Notes: generated by a model not told the origin, from the letters alone. Shown: positions 6,743-14,563, numbered from the stretch's first letter. The stretch is DNA of 14,843 nucleotides from Aquisalimonas sp. (GCA_007127625.1 SKYZ01000193.1:1-14843); one strand, 5' to 3'. Translations and numbers: made by a program.

Positions 6743-7612
6743 TCACCCTGGCGAGGGAATGCCGCCGGCCGGCAGGTCCAGCAGGAAGCTCCTGCCGTCC
6801 AGTGCCTGCTGCAGTCGCTCCTCCAGAATCTCCAGAATGTCCGGGTGTTCGCCGGCAAGCGGTGTCATTGCCGTTGTCAGGCCCGGGTTGCGTTTCTCGG
6901 CCTCCTGGCAGATGCCCGCGACGTCGCCCTCGGCGCCGGCGTGACGGCCCGGGGAGAGAAACAGCATGGAGACCACCACCTCGCCCCGGTTGAAGCCCGG
7001 CTGATCCAGCAGGTTCTCCAGCAGGGGGTCGTTGAAGCGGTACTCGTCGCCGTCCCGGCGCTCCATTGAAGCTGCCGTCACCCGGTCTGCCTGTCCCTCC
7101 AGCAGCGCGGCCAGCTGCCCCGCGAGCACGTTGCGTACTGCCGTAACCTCCGGGATGGGGCTGCCGTGGTCCACCAGCGCAACGGCGGGAGGCGTGGAGC
7201 CGGTCATGGTTTCCAGCACGCCGTCGCGGAGGATGCGTGCCAGGCGCAGGTCCACCGGCCCGAACAGGTCCACCAGCGGCGTGGCTACCCGTACGTGAAC
7301 CTCGGGGTGACGTTCCTGGAGAGTGGCCATGCGCTCCGGCAGGTACCCCGTCAGGGCACGGCTGGGGCCGAAGAAGAAGGGCAGGACGACGATTTCACGG
7401 CTGCCCTCGTCGGCACGCCGGGTGGCGGCGGGCCCGAGGGTGCGCGCTGCTTCGCCTTCCAGGTCCTCCGCAGGCACCTTGTTGGAGTGCAGCAGGGACG
7501 CCGCTTCAACGGGCATCCCGGCGCGCTCGCTGAGCGCCGCGGCAATGCGCCGGAGATTGAGAGTCGAACCCGGGCGCAGGGAGCCATTGTCCACCAGGAA
7601 AACAGAACGCAT
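6743..7612 (-). CDS. CbiX/SirB-like two-domain chelatase-family protein
   Basis: A 289-residue cytoplasmic protein with two CbiX-type repeats. Repeat 1 (about 1-135) begins VFLVDNGSLRPGS and has VLPFFFGPSRALTGYLPER; repeat 2 (about 143-289) begins VALVDHGSPIPE and has VVVSMLFLSPGRHAGAEGD. In the CbiX/SirB family, two histidines (in D-H-G-S and in PGRH) bind the metal and tetrapyrrole; these insert Co or Fe into sirohydrochlorin. Here repeat 2 keeps both (H149, H224), while repeat 1 has N9 and S84 at the matching places, so only the C-terminal half can be catalytic in the usual way. The ATG at 7612 follows GGAGG at four bases; a TTG at 7636 would overlap the upstream gene. It lies 16 bp after the serine-hydrolase gene, probably in one operon. 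No other tetrapyrrole genes are nearby, so the substrate is uncertain. Confidence 0.75.
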   Translation of the reverse strand: MRSVFLVDNGSLRPGSTLNLRRIAAALSERAGMPVEAASLLHSNKVPAEDLEGEAARTLGPAATRRADEGSREIVVLPFFFGPSRALTGYLPERMATLQERHPEVHVRVATPLVDLFGPVDLRLARILRDGVLETMTGSTPPAVALVDHGSPIPEVTAVRNVLAGQLAALLEGQADRVTAASMERRDGDEYRFNDPLLENLLDQPGFNRGEVVVSMLFLSPGRHAGAEGDVAGICQEAEKRNPGLTTAMTPLAGEHPDILEILEERLQQALDGRSFLLDLPAGGIPSPG

Positions 7613-7628
7613 GGAACCTCCGTGGCGG

Positions 7629-8903
7629 TCAGTCAATGACGGCCTGATAGACCAGCGAGCGCAGTTCCCGGCGTACTGGAACCAGGGACGACGGTAGCAG
7701 CTGCGCCATCTGGATCACGATCATGTCCTCTTCGGGGTCGATCCAGAACTGCGTGTTCGCCATGCCCGTCCAGAAGTACTCGCCTTCCGAGCCCATGGTC
7801 TGGGCGCGGGCGGGGTCCAGCACCACGCAGAAGCCCAGACCGAAGCCGACGCCCGCGCCCATGTGGCCGTTATTGAAGCGCGGAGAGCCCATCTCTGCCA
7901 GGGTGCCGGGCAGGTGGTTCACGCGCATGAACTCTGCCGTCTTGCGACCGAGCAGGCGGACGCCGTCCAGTTCCCCGTCATTGCGCAACATCAGGCAGAA
8001 ACGCAGGTAGTCGGTGATGGTGGAGGTCAGCCCGCCGCCCCCGGAGAACATGAAGGCCGGTGCCTGGAAACGTCCACCGGCTGCGGAGTCGAAGAGCTTC
8101 AGTCCGCCCTTGGGCTCCGGAAGCACCTGGGTGGGTTCGGGGCCCATCAGTGGTGGCGGCATCATGGTGCTGGAGGTGTACAGGGCCGAGAAGCGGCCGA
8201 GTTTCTCCTCTGGCACGCCGAAGGCGGTGTCCGTCATTCCCAGCGGCTGGAAGATATGGTTGGCGAAGAACTCGTCCAGCGGTTCGCCGGAAATCACCTC
8301 GATCACACGGCCCAGCACGTCGGTGGAGACGCCGTAGTTCCAGCGCGAACCGGGATGGAACAGCAGGGGGATGTTTGCCAGGCGCTCCACCATGTCCGCC
8401 AGCCGCACCTCGCCGTTGGCGAAGCTGATGCCGTGGCGATGGTAGAGCGCATCCACCGGCGAGGTCATGAAGAAGTCGTAGGTGAGCCCCGAGGTGTGGG
8501 TGAGCAGATGGCGCATGGTAATGAGGTTGTGCGCCGGCTCGCACTTGGGATCGTCGGCATCGCCCCCCACCAGCACCTCCATGTCGCGGAACTCCGGCAG
8601 AAAGCGCGCCACCGGGTCGTCCAACTGGAATGCGCCCTGTTCGTAGAGCATCATCGCGGCGACGCTGGTTACCGGTTTGGTCATGGAGTAGATGCGGAAG
8701 ATGGAGTCGGCCTGCAGGGGCCGCTGGCTGCCGAGCTCCAGCGTCCCGGCACAGTCGAACCAGGCGTTCTCGCCGCCACGGTTGATGAGTACGCTGGTGC
8801 CGGCGAGACGCTCGTGTTCCACGTGATCGCGCATCCAGCGGCTGATGCGGCCGAGCCGCTCGCTGGACAGGCCTGCTTGCTCAGGGGAGACGGTTTGTAC
8901 CAA
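7629..8903 (-). CDS. Serine hydrolase of the class C beta-lactamase fold, family VIII esterase type
   Basis: A 424-residue protein. The nucleophile motif S-x-x-K is S73-M-T-K76, the second motif is Y190-G-V-S in WNYGVSTDVLGRV, and the third is W-T-G in EYFWTGMANTQFWIDP near residue 378. The Tyr motif lacks the Asn of true class C beta-lactamases (Y-x-N), and WTG replaces KTG. This points to the carboxylesterase group (EstB-like) rather than drug resistance. There is no signal peptide, so it is probably cytoplasmic. I set the start at the TTG at 8903 because a full AAGGAG lies seven bases upstream (8911-8916); the ATG at 8927 would add eight residues but has no ribosome-binding site and would put that AAGGAG inside the coding region. 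The CbiX-like gene follows 16 bp downstream. The natural substrate is unknown. Confidence 0.85.
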   Translation of the reverse strand: MVQTVSPEQAGLSSERLGRISRWMRDHVEHERLAGTSVLINRGGENAWFDCAGTLELGSQRPLQADSIFRIYSMTKPVTSVAAMMLYEQGAFQLDDPVARFLPEFRDMEVLVGGDADDPKCEPAHNLITMRHLLTHTSGLTYDFFMTSPVDALYHRHGISFANGEVRLADMVERLANIPLLFHPGSRWNYGVSTDVLGRVIEVISGEPLDEFFANHIFQPLGMTDTAFGVPEEKLGRFSALYTSSTMMPPPLMGPEPTQVLPEPKGGLKLFDSAAGGRFQAPAFMFSGGGGLTSTITDYLRFCLMLRNDGELDGVRLLGRKTAEFMRVNHLPGTLAEMGSPRFNNGHMGAGVGFGLGFCVVLDPARAQTMGSEGEYFWTGMANTQFWIDPEEDMIVIQMAQLLPSSLVPVRRELRSLVYQAVID

Positions 8904-9036
8904 GTTAGGACTCCTTTGAATCACCATGGGGGAACGCGTCGAGCGTACTGGAAACGGCGGTGGAGTTGTACGTCCACGGCGCTGGGGCCGTCGCCATCGG
9001 TACAGGCCCGCTTCTTGGCTGTTGCCTGGTGCAGCC
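8904..9036 (-). other. Upstream region of the serine-hydrolase gene
   Basis: This 133-base gap contains the AAGGAG ribosome-binding site at 8911-8916 that decides the TTG start at 8903. I see no convincing -10/-35 or -24/-12 promoter in it and no strong hairpin, so transcription could come through from the membrane-protein gene upstream or from a promoter I cannot recognise. Confidence 0.4.
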
Positions 9037-9735
9037 TCAGGTAAGGCGTGGTCCGGGCGCTTCGGCGTGGGCCTCTTCCAGGGCCCAGACCAGCAGGCAG
9101 CGGGTCTCCTCGGTGCCGTGCCGTGCCGCCTGGGCGCTGCGCAGCGCGAGCAGCATCATCGCTGCCAACGCCAGGACAAGGCCGGCGGCCATGGCGGCCG
9201 GTTCCAGTCCGTACTTGGCGACATACGGCGCGCCGGCCATCAGACCGACGGACACCAGCAGGGTCAGCACGGCGGGTCCGGTCCGGACGCCCGGCTGGCC
9301 GCGATGGTTCATGGCAAGTTCGGCGTCACAGCAGCGCAGGGCGCTCTCCAGCGCATCCACGGTGAAATAGTCCGTCTCGCGCAGGCGCTCCGAGAACAGG
9401 ACGTAGCGGGGCCCGAGGAATCCGCGCCGGTAGCGGCGCACCAGCCCGTTGAGGTGCAGGGCGACGGGGCGGGACTGGAACACGGTGCCGGCGCGGTCCT
9501 CAAGCACCAATCCGCCCACGAGGCCCACAATGAGAATGGCCACCGCCATGGTGGCCGGTGTCCACCAGCCCTGGGTGACGGCCGGGATGGCGGCAAGGGC
9601 GCCCAGCGCCAGAGCGATGCAGATCAGCAGGGCGACGCCGGAGACGGTTAGCAGCCTCACGGTGAACAGTTCCAGAAGCACGCGGGAACGGGAAGCCTCC
9701 CGGCTGAGCTGCTGGATTACGAGCCATTCGCGCAA
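9037..9735 (-). CDS. Four-helix integral membrane protein of unknown function
   Basis: A 232-residue protein with four predicted membrane helices at about 28-50, 58-78, 153-173 and 176-198, arranged as two hairpins. The middle soluble segment (about 79-152) is Arg-rich and includes RRYRRGFLGPRYVLF and a double Cys (RCCDAEL). By the positive-inside rule the N-terminus, this segment and the C-terminus are all cytoplasmic. Translation appears to start at a TTG (9735) with CAGGGA six bases upstream; the nearby ATG at 9727 is in another frame, and no in-frame ATG lies near the N-terminus. It follows the beta-barrel gene by 102 bp on the same strand. I do not recognise the family. Confidence 0.7.
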   Translation of the reverse strand: MREWLVIQQLSREASRSRVLLELFTVRLLTVSGVALLICIALALGALAAIPAVTQGWWTPATMAVAILIVGLVGGLVLEDRAGTVFQSRPVALHLNGLVRRYRRGFLGPRYVLFSERLRETDYFTVDALESALRCCDAELAMNHRGQPGVRTGPAVLTLLVSVGLMAGAPYVAKYGLEPAAMAAGLVLALAAMMLLALRSAQAARHGTEETRCLLVWALEEAHAEAPGPRLT

Positions 9736-9771
9736 GAGGAATCCCTGGCAATACCGGTCGTGGGTGGTGGG

Positions 9772-9800
9772 GCCGTCGCCGGGCGCTGGCCGGCGACGGC
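9772..9800 (-). terminator. Strong hairpin after the beta-barrel gene
   Basis: A perfect 11-bp stem (GCCGTCGCCGG at 9772-9782, CCGGCGACGGC at 9790-9800) with a 7-base loop lies 37 bp after the stop codon at 9838. On the minus strand no T run follows, so termination may be partial or rho-assisted. A smaller CGGGG/CCCCG stem overlaps the end of the gene itself. Confidence 0.5.
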
Positions 9801-9837
9801 TTACCTTACTGACTCGTGACGGTTCGGGGAAGCCCCG

Positions 9838-11274
9838 TCAGAACTGGAGATCCATGCCCAGGCTGGCCTGCATGGATCGGGGGCCGGTGCTGTTGTCCAC
9901 CGACGTCTCCTCCAGCGTGCCGGCCACGTCCAGGTGCAGGAACCGGAAGAAGGTGGCCCCGCCGCTGATGTAGGTCAGCTCCTCGCCGGCGAGATTGGTG
10001 CGGATGCCGGCACGCGGGCTGGGAATCCAGAAGCTGTCCGGAATGTACGTGGCACTGACGGCGGCCCACTGGTAGTCATCGCCGGTGGTATCGGCGACGG
10101 CATTGGCGTCCAGCCGTGCCGCCAGGATCCAGCGCCGGTTCTGTGTGTACACCGAGCCTTCCAGGGTGAGCTGGCGCTCCATGGTCCAGCTGCTGCCGTT
10201 TCGCGCAGCCTGGGGGTTGGCCTCGAAGAAGAGGCAGGACTGGCTGGCCTCGTCGGAATCGCAGGGATCCGGATACTCGAAGGAGGGCGCGTTGAGATTG
10301 CGCGCGGTGGCGCCGAGGGAGAAGTTGTCGGCCACCCAGGTCACGCCGACATCGATGCCGAAGCCCGTGTTGGTGGTCTGGTTATCCTCGAATTCGTCCT
10401 CGGCCCGGTCCTCGACGTCGTCGCTGTCGTCCAGAAGCACTCCGGAGCGTGCCAGGGTTACCCGGTAGCCGCTGACGGTGGCGCCGGCGTGCAGGGAGCC
10501 GTCCCGGTTATGCCAGACCTCCCGGGCATAGCCGGTGCTGAACCGCTGCACGATACCGCCCTGGACAGCCAGACCGGCGTCGTCACTGGGGCGGAGCACG
10601 TAGCTCTCTCCGTCGATGATCGCTTCGGCATATCCGTCTTCGTTTTCTTCAATCAGCTCGTAGCTTGTATTCTGATCGACGTCGTCCGGATCCAGTCCAG
10701 CCAGCCCGGTGTTGAATGCGTCACCGCTCGATTCAACCGCAACCCGACCTTCAAAGTAGCCGCCGTAGTCCACGGTGACGACACCGTTCAGGGCCTGCGA
10801 GCGCACGCTCAGGGGCGCGCCGGGGCCCGTGATGGATGCGGTCACTTTCCCGTATGCGCTGTCGGTGAGGTCGTTGACCAGATCGTTGGCGTTCCCTTCG
10901 AAGTTCACCACGCTGTTGATGAAGTCCCGAACCGCATCGGCATCGTCTTCGGTCTCGATGTCGCTGGGAAGGTTTCGCATTTCGATTTCGAGAGCGTCGA
11001 AATCATCGGATAATTGCTCGACATCCCGGTCGAAATCATCCGCATCCCCGAACTCGTAGCCCGCGGAGATATTGGACAGGATTCCGAAACGCACCCGGCG
11101 TTCACTCAGTGAGGGCGTTGCCGGGTTGGTGCCGAGCCCGATGGAACGCTCATGGGGTGCGACACCCGCATGGGTGATGTCACCGCCGGCCAGCTGGCCC
11201 GGCTGTTGCGCCTGCGCGCCCGTGGTGATGGCGGCGGTGAGAATGCCACCGGCCATGATCCGTTTTCCTTTCAT
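9838..11274 (-). CDS. Outer-membrane beta-barrel protein, TraF_2-like family
   Basis: A 478-residue exported protein. The signal peptide is residues 1-22 (MKGKRIMAGGILTAAITTGA, cleavage AQA|QQ). The mature protein has alternating hydrophobic strands, many aromatic strand ends and a terminal Phe (SLGMDLQF), the usual outer-membrane barrel signature. The order of segments (ERSIGLGTNPATPSL near the N-terminus, a helical acidic insert at about 70-140, then paired strands to the end) resembles the chromosomal family labelled conjugal transfer TraF (TraF_2). The name is historical, and no conjugation gene is present here. The acidic helical insert and Asp-rich loops are marked. The ATG at 11274 is chosen, with GGAAAGGG six bases upstream; a later ATG at 11256 would cut off the basic start of the signal peptide. 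It is a single gene between hairpins; its role is unknown and may involve hydrophobic compound passage. Confidence 0.68.
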   Translation of the reverse strand: MKGKRIMAGGILTAAITTGAQAQQPGQLAGGDITHAGVAPHERSIGLGTNPATPSLSERRVRFGILSNISAGYEFGDADDFDRDVEQLSDDFDALEIEMRNLPSDIETEDDADAVRDFINSVVNFEGNANDLVNDLTDSAYGKVTASITGPGAPLSVRSQALNGVVTVDYGGYFEGRVAVESSGDAFNTGLAGLDPDDVDQNTSYELIEENEDGYAEAIIDGESYVLRPSDDAGLAVQGGIVQRFSTGYAREVWHNRDGSLHAGATVSGYRVTLARSGVLLDDSDDVEDRAEDEFEDNQTTNTGFGIDVGVTWVADNFSLGATARNLNAPSFEYPDPCDSDEASQSCLFFEANPQAARNGSSWTMERQLTLEGSVYTQNRRWILAARLDANAVADTTGDDYQWAAVSATYIPDSFWIPSPRAGIRTNLAGEELTYISGGATFFRFLHLDVAGTLEETSVDNSTGPRSMQASLGMDLQF

Positions 11275-11411
11275 GCGCAACCCTTTCCGCCTTTTCTTGC
11301 GGCATCCCCTGGTGGGGCACCGTGATCACGTTGTCGGCGAATGATAGGAGAAGCCGGGCGACCGCGATGTGACCTGACGCACGTCTCGCGCGTCCTTGCC
11401 GGTGAACGGTG
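11275..11411 (-). other. Upstream region of the beta-barrel gene
   Basis: This 137-base gap must contain the end of the NifA-like gene transcript and the promoter of the beta-barrel gene. A TATCAT on the minus strand (about 11340-11345) is a possible -10 box, but no good -35 box is at the right distance. A weak GACGC/GCGTC stem lies just after the regulator gene. No sigma-54 promoter with correct spacing is present. Confidence 0.35.
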
Positions 11412-12983
11412 TCAGCGAAGACCGAACTTGTTCAGACGGTACTGCAGTTGTCGGGTACTCAGGCCCAGCTCGCGGGCCGCCTGGGTCTTGTTCCCACGGC
11501 ACCGCAGGAGCGCCGCCCGCAGGACGTCCGGGTCACTCTCGGCGATGCGCTGGTACGGCCTTCCCGTACCCGACTCCTGTGCATCGCGGAACGGCGCCGA
11601 CCCCGTTGCGGGAGTGATCTCCTCGGGCGCATCGCCCACGTTGGACTCCTGCGCCAGGATGTGTTCGATCTCCGCGGCCTGGATGGTCGTGCCGCGCGCC
11701 GTAATCACCGCCCGCTCGATGACATTCTCCAGTTGCCGGATGTTGCCTGGCCAGGCATAGCTTTCCAGGCGAGGCAGGACGCCGGCGCCCAGGGTCAGGT
11801 TGTGGCGGTACTTGTGATTGAAAGTGTTGAGGAAGTGACGGGCCAACTGTGGGACATCCCCGGTGCGCTCGCGTAGCGCCGGCAGCCGCAGCGGAATGAC
11901 GTTCAGGCGGTAGAACAGGTCCAGGCGGAACCGGCCCTGGTTCACCGCATCCTGGAGATCCTTGTGGGTGGCAGTGATGACGCGGATATCCACGGGAATG
12001 TCCCGGTCGCCGCCGACGCGCTGCACGGATCGCTCCTGGAGCAGGCGCAGCAGCTTGGTCTGCAGGTCCAGACTCATGTCGCCGATTTCGTCCAGGAACA
12101 GGGTTCCGCCGTCGGCGGCTTCCGCCTTGCCCGCGCGGGTACGAACCGCACCGGTGAATGCGCCCCGCTCATGCCCGAAGAGTTCCGCTTCCAGCAGGTG
12201 CTCCGGTATCGCGCCGCAGTTGATGCACACAAAGGGGCCGTCGTGTCGATGGCTGTGGGTGTGGATCATGCGGGCGAATTTTTCCTTCCCCGTGCCGGAT
12301 TCGCCCAGCAGCATCACGGTGGCATCGCTGCTGGCGACGCGGGTGGCCTCGTCCAGCGCGTCCTTGAGCAGGGGACTCGTGCCGAGAATGCCGTGCTGGA
12401 CACTCTGGCGCTCCAGGGCCGAGCGCAGGGCCTCGTTCTGGCTCTCCAGGTGTTCGGTGCGCTCCCGGAGCAGGGCGTGGATGCGCAGGGTCTGCCCGAT
12501 CATGGAGGCGGTGATGCGCAGCAGGTGGATGTCGGCCTCGAAGGCGCGGTTGCGGTTACGTAGCCGGTGGCATGCCAGGACCCCGACCGGTTCCTTGTCC
12601 GTGAGTATGGGCACGGCGACGAAACTCACGGTGCCCGGCGGCAATGTCGGCCGGTCCACGGCGCGGAACAGGAATGCGGGTTCGGCGTCCACATCCTGCA
12701 CGACACACACCCGCCCAGTGGTCATGACGTGCCCGGTGATGCCCTCGTCGGGGGCGTAGACGCCGCGCGCCTTCTCCTCTGGCCGCAGGCCGTAGGCGTA
12801 GTGAATACGCAAACGGCCGTCGTCTTCCGGGAGTACGATGCGCCCGCGGTTGAGGCCGACCAGTTGGGACAGCAGCCGCAGGACTGCGGGGATGGTCGAC
12901 TCCGGCTCCAGGGAGCGCCCCAGCACCTGGACCGCTTCCAGAAGGACCATGGACTCGTTGGGTAGTTCGTTATCGCCGGTCAT
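11412..12983 (-). CDS. NifA-like sigma-54-dependent activator (GAF, AAA+, Fis helix-turn-helix)
   Basis: A 523-residue cytoplasmic enhancer-binding protein. An N-terminal GAF domain (about 20-165) closely follows the NifA pattern, with LVGLNRGRIVLPEDDG and EGITGHVMTTGRVCVVQDVD. A short coiled linker leads to the sigma-54 AAA+ domain with Walker A GESGTGK (227-233), GAFTGA (274-279) and Walker B TLFLDE (294-299). After an acidic linker of about 40 residues comes a Fis-type helix-turn-helix (about 481-521, TQAARELGLSTRQLQYRLNK). There is no receiver domain, so control is by GAF ligand or partner protein. The NifA interdomain Cys cluster linked to oxygen sensing is absent. The start at 12983 has a weak, distant AGGA, suggesting low translation. 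It follows a nitrate-type binding-protein gene by 67 bp, so nitrogen control is likely, but no nif gene is visible. Its probable target is the palindrome at 14564-14597. Confidence 0.88.
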   Translation of the reverse strand: MTGDNELPNESMVLLEAVQVLGRSLEPESTIPAVLRLLSQLVGLNRGRIVLPEDDGRLRIHYAYGLRPEEKARGVYAPDEGITGHVMTTGRVCVVQDVDAEPAFLFRAVDRPTLPPGTVSFVAVPILTDKEPVGVLACHRLRNRNRAFEADIHLLRITASMIGQTLRIHALLRERTEHLESQNEALRSALERQSVQHGILGTSPLLKDALDEATRVASSDATVMLLGESGTGKEKFARMIHTHSHRHDGPFVCINCGAIPEHLLEAELFGHERGAFTGAVRTRAGKAEAADGGTLFLDEIGDMSLDLQTKLLRLLQERSVQRVGGDRDIPVDIRVITATHKDLQDAVNQGRFRLDLFYRLNVIPLRLPALRERTGDVPQLARHFLNTFNHKYRHNLTLGAGVLPRLESYAWPGNIRQLENVIERAVITARGTTIQAAEIEHILAQESNVGDAPEEITPATGSAPFRDAQESGTGRPYQRIAESDPDVLRAALLRCRGNKTQAARELGLSTRQLQYRLNKFGLR

Positions 12984-13004
12984 GGTGCGCCAGTATCCTG
13001 TAGC

Positions 13005-13037
13005 CCGGGTGACGCCCGCGGGACCGGCGCCACCCGG
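13005..13037 (-). other. Hairpin between binding-protein and activator genes
   Basis: CCGGGTG (13005-13011) pairs with CACCCGG (13031-13037) around a GC-rich loop that includes GGCGCC. It sits in the 67-bp gap between the two co-directional genes. It may cut read-through so that the activator is made in smaller amounts than the binding protein; the weak ribosome-binding site of the activator agrees with this. There is no T run. Confidence 0.4.
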
Positions 13038-13050
13038 TGGCCGCCCAACG

Positions 13051-14427
13051 TCAAGCGCGCATCTTGAAGCTCTCCAGGTAACCTTCCGGGTCGGCCGGGT
13101 CGAATTCCTTGCCCATGATATCGTGGATGCGGTAGTTCTCCTCGGGGGCGTTGTACCCCAGCTCTTCCATGACCTTGCGGCACTCCGTTGCCTGGAAGAC
13201 CTCCTCGGCGATCTGGTGGTAGTTCACGTCGCCGTCGATGTAGCCCCAGCGCTTCATCTGGGTCAGCATCCACACCGCCATGGACTGCCACGGGAAGGGA
13301 TCGAAGTCGATGCGGTCGGGCATGTCCTGAACCTCCCCGAGGCCGTCGGCATAACGCCCGACGAGTACCTGCTGGAGCACTTCCACTGGCTGATTCAGAT
13401 ACCGCCGCGGAGCGATGGCCTCGGCGATCTCCCTGCGATTACCGGCATCCGAACTGTACTGGGTGGCATCAACGATGGCCCGGAACAGCGCCCCGAAAGT
13501 GTTCGGGTGCTCGTTCACCCAGTCCTCGCGCACCACGAAGGCGCAGCAGGGATGGCCGCTCCAGATGTCCTTGGTCTGCGTGTGGATGAACCCGGCCCCT
13601 TCCCAGACCGCGCGCTGGTTGAACGGCTCGGCAACGATGTAGCCGTCGATGTTTTCGGCCTGCAGGTTGGCAACCATCTCCGGTGGCGGCATCACCCGGA
13701 GACTGACGTCGCGATCCGGATCCAGGCCGTTCTCCGCGAGCAGGTAGCGGAGCAGGAAGTTGTGCATGGAGTAGTCGAAGGGAATGGCGAAGGTGAAGCC
13801 CTTCCAATCCTTCGGGTTCATCTTGTCCTTGTGCTTGTTGGCCAGGGTGATGGCGTTGCCGTTGATGTTTTCGATGGCCGGCATGGTGACGGGGAGTCGC
13901 GAAGCCCCGACGCCCATGCGAATGGACAGGGGCATGGGCGCCAGCATGTGGGCGGCGTTGAACTCGCCGGCGTCCATGCGATCCCGTACCACCGGCCAGC
14001 CGGCAACGCGCTCCAGGTTGACGTTCAGTCCATAGCGCTCATAGAAACCCATCGGGTCGGCCATGATGATGGGCGTGGCACAGGTGATGGGCAGAAACGG
14101 GATGGCCATCTCCGTCTGCTCCAGCGGGCCGCCTTCATCCGCCAGCGCGGACTTCAGCGCACCCAGCGGGAACGCCGAAGCCACCGCAGCGGCCGCCGTA
14201 CCTCGGCCCACCGCAGCCATGAAGCGGCGTCGGCTGATGTCGTTGCCCCCGAAGAGTGCACGCACCAGCGTGTTTTCCACGGCGCGGTCGATGATGGCGT
14301 CGCGGTCGTCCGGTTGTCTCCGGGACGCCGCGGATCGGCTGGTGGAACTGCAGCTCTCGCAGGAACAGTCCGCGTTGTGGCGGAGATCGGAATGGGGGCT
14401 GTAGGGATCACCCAGGCTTTTCATCAT
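13051..14427 (-). CDS. Tat-exported CmpA/NrtA-family (nitrate-type) ABC substrate-binding protein
   Basis: A 458-residue protein. Residues 65-74 (SRRRFMAAVG) form a twin-arginine signal followed by an Ala-rich core, with likely cleavage near ALA|DE (about 96). The mature domain shows the proteobacterial CmpA/NrtA pattern: FLPITCATPIIMADPMGFYERYGL, FAIPFDYSMHNFLLRYLLAENGLDPD, VMPPPEMVANLQAENIDGYIVAEPFNQRA and WSGHPCCAFVVRE. This family binds nitrate, nitrite or bicarbonate for an ABC importer. The first 64 residues precede the Tat motif and carry a CxCxxC cluster (C21, C23, C26). I recall similar Cys-containing leaders in related proteobacterial proteins but cannot verify it. No permease or ATPase gene is next to it in the window. 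GAGGA lies five bases before the first ATG (14427) and eight before the next (14424); either may be used. The sigma-54 promoter at 14474-14489 fits it, and the downstream NifA-like gene probably shares the transcript. Confidence 0.87.
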   Translation of the reverse strand: MMKSLGDPYSPHSDLRHNADCSCESCSSTSRSAASRRQPDDRDAIIDRAVENTLVRALFGGNDISRRRFMAAVGRGTAAAAVASAFPLGALKSALADEGGPLEQTEMAIPFLPITCATPIIMADPMGFYERYGLNVNLERVAGWPVVRDRMDAGEFNAAHMLAPMPLSIRMGVGASRLPVTMPAIENINGNAITLANKHKDKMNPKDWKGFTFAIPFDYSMHNFLLRYLLAENGLDPDRDVSLRVMPPPEMVANLQAENIDGYIVAEPFNQRAVWEGAGFIHTQTKDIWSGHPCCAFVVREDWVNEHPNTFGALFRAIVDATQYSSDAGNRREIAEAIAPRRYLNQPVEVLQQVLVGRYADGLGEVQDMPDRIDFDPFPWQSMAVWMLTQMKRWGYIDGDVNYHQIAEEVFQATECRKVMEELGYNAPEENYRIHDIMGKEFDPADPEGYLESFKMRA

Positions 14428-14473
14428 TCACTTCCTCGCAGTGGCGGGAGTCATGGTTGCTCCCTCTGCTCCT

Positions 14474-14489
14474 AGCAAAGGCAATGCCA
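14474..14489 (-). promoter_or_regulatory. Sigma-54 (-24/-12) promoter of the nitrate-type binding-protein gene
   Basis: On the minus strand from 14489 the sequence reads TGGCATTGCCTTTGCT, against TGGCACG-N4-TTGCW. GG and GC are correctly spaced and only consensus positions 6 and 7 differ. With the C at 14475 as -12, transcription would start near 14463, 36 bases before the ATG at 14427. The 34-bp palindrome is centred about 118 bp upstream of that start. Confidence 0.78.
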
Positions 14490-14493
14490 TTGA

Positions 14494-14508
14494 TGCCGCG
14501 CTGCGGCA
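14494..14508. repeat. 15-bp dyad just upstream of the leftward sigma-54 promoter
   Basis: TGCCGCGCTGCGGCA is a 6-base perfect dyad around a 3-base centre (14501), about 38 bp upstream of the predicted start. It could bind a second regulator that blocks or adjusts promoter access, or be chance in a GC-rich region. Confidence 0.35.
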
Positions 14509-14563
14509 AACAACCGGGTCACATCGTGATTGGCCGCTGTCGAGAGCCGTGGGCGAGGGCACG

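Noticed and set aside
7629..8903. Antibiotic-resistance class C beta-lactamase
   Set aside because: It lacks the Y-x-N Asn, the KTG triad and a signal peptide; the motif set fits family VIII esterases better.
7863..9044. A 393-codon plus-strand open frame opposite the serine hydrolase
   Set aside because: It is a shadow of a clear hydrolase gene with S-x-x-K, Tyr and WTG motifs; the antisense peptide is low in hydrophobic structure and has no motif.
8983..9780. A 13-base direct repeat, TGGGGCCGTCGCC, at 8983-8995 and 9768-9780
   Set aside because: Only two short GC-rich copies, one within a hairpin arm and the other not; most likely chance.
9838..11274. Evidence of a conjugative element from the TraF-like name
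   Set aside because: No relaxase, pilus, coupling-protein or integrase gene is nearby; this barrel family is widespread on chromosomes.
12838..14475. A 545-codon open frame on the plus strand opposite the nitrate-type binding-protein gene
   Set aside because: High GC leaves long open antisense frames. The minus-strand reading has a Tat signal, family motifs, a ribosome-binding site and a promoter, while the plus-strand peptide has no recognisable domain.
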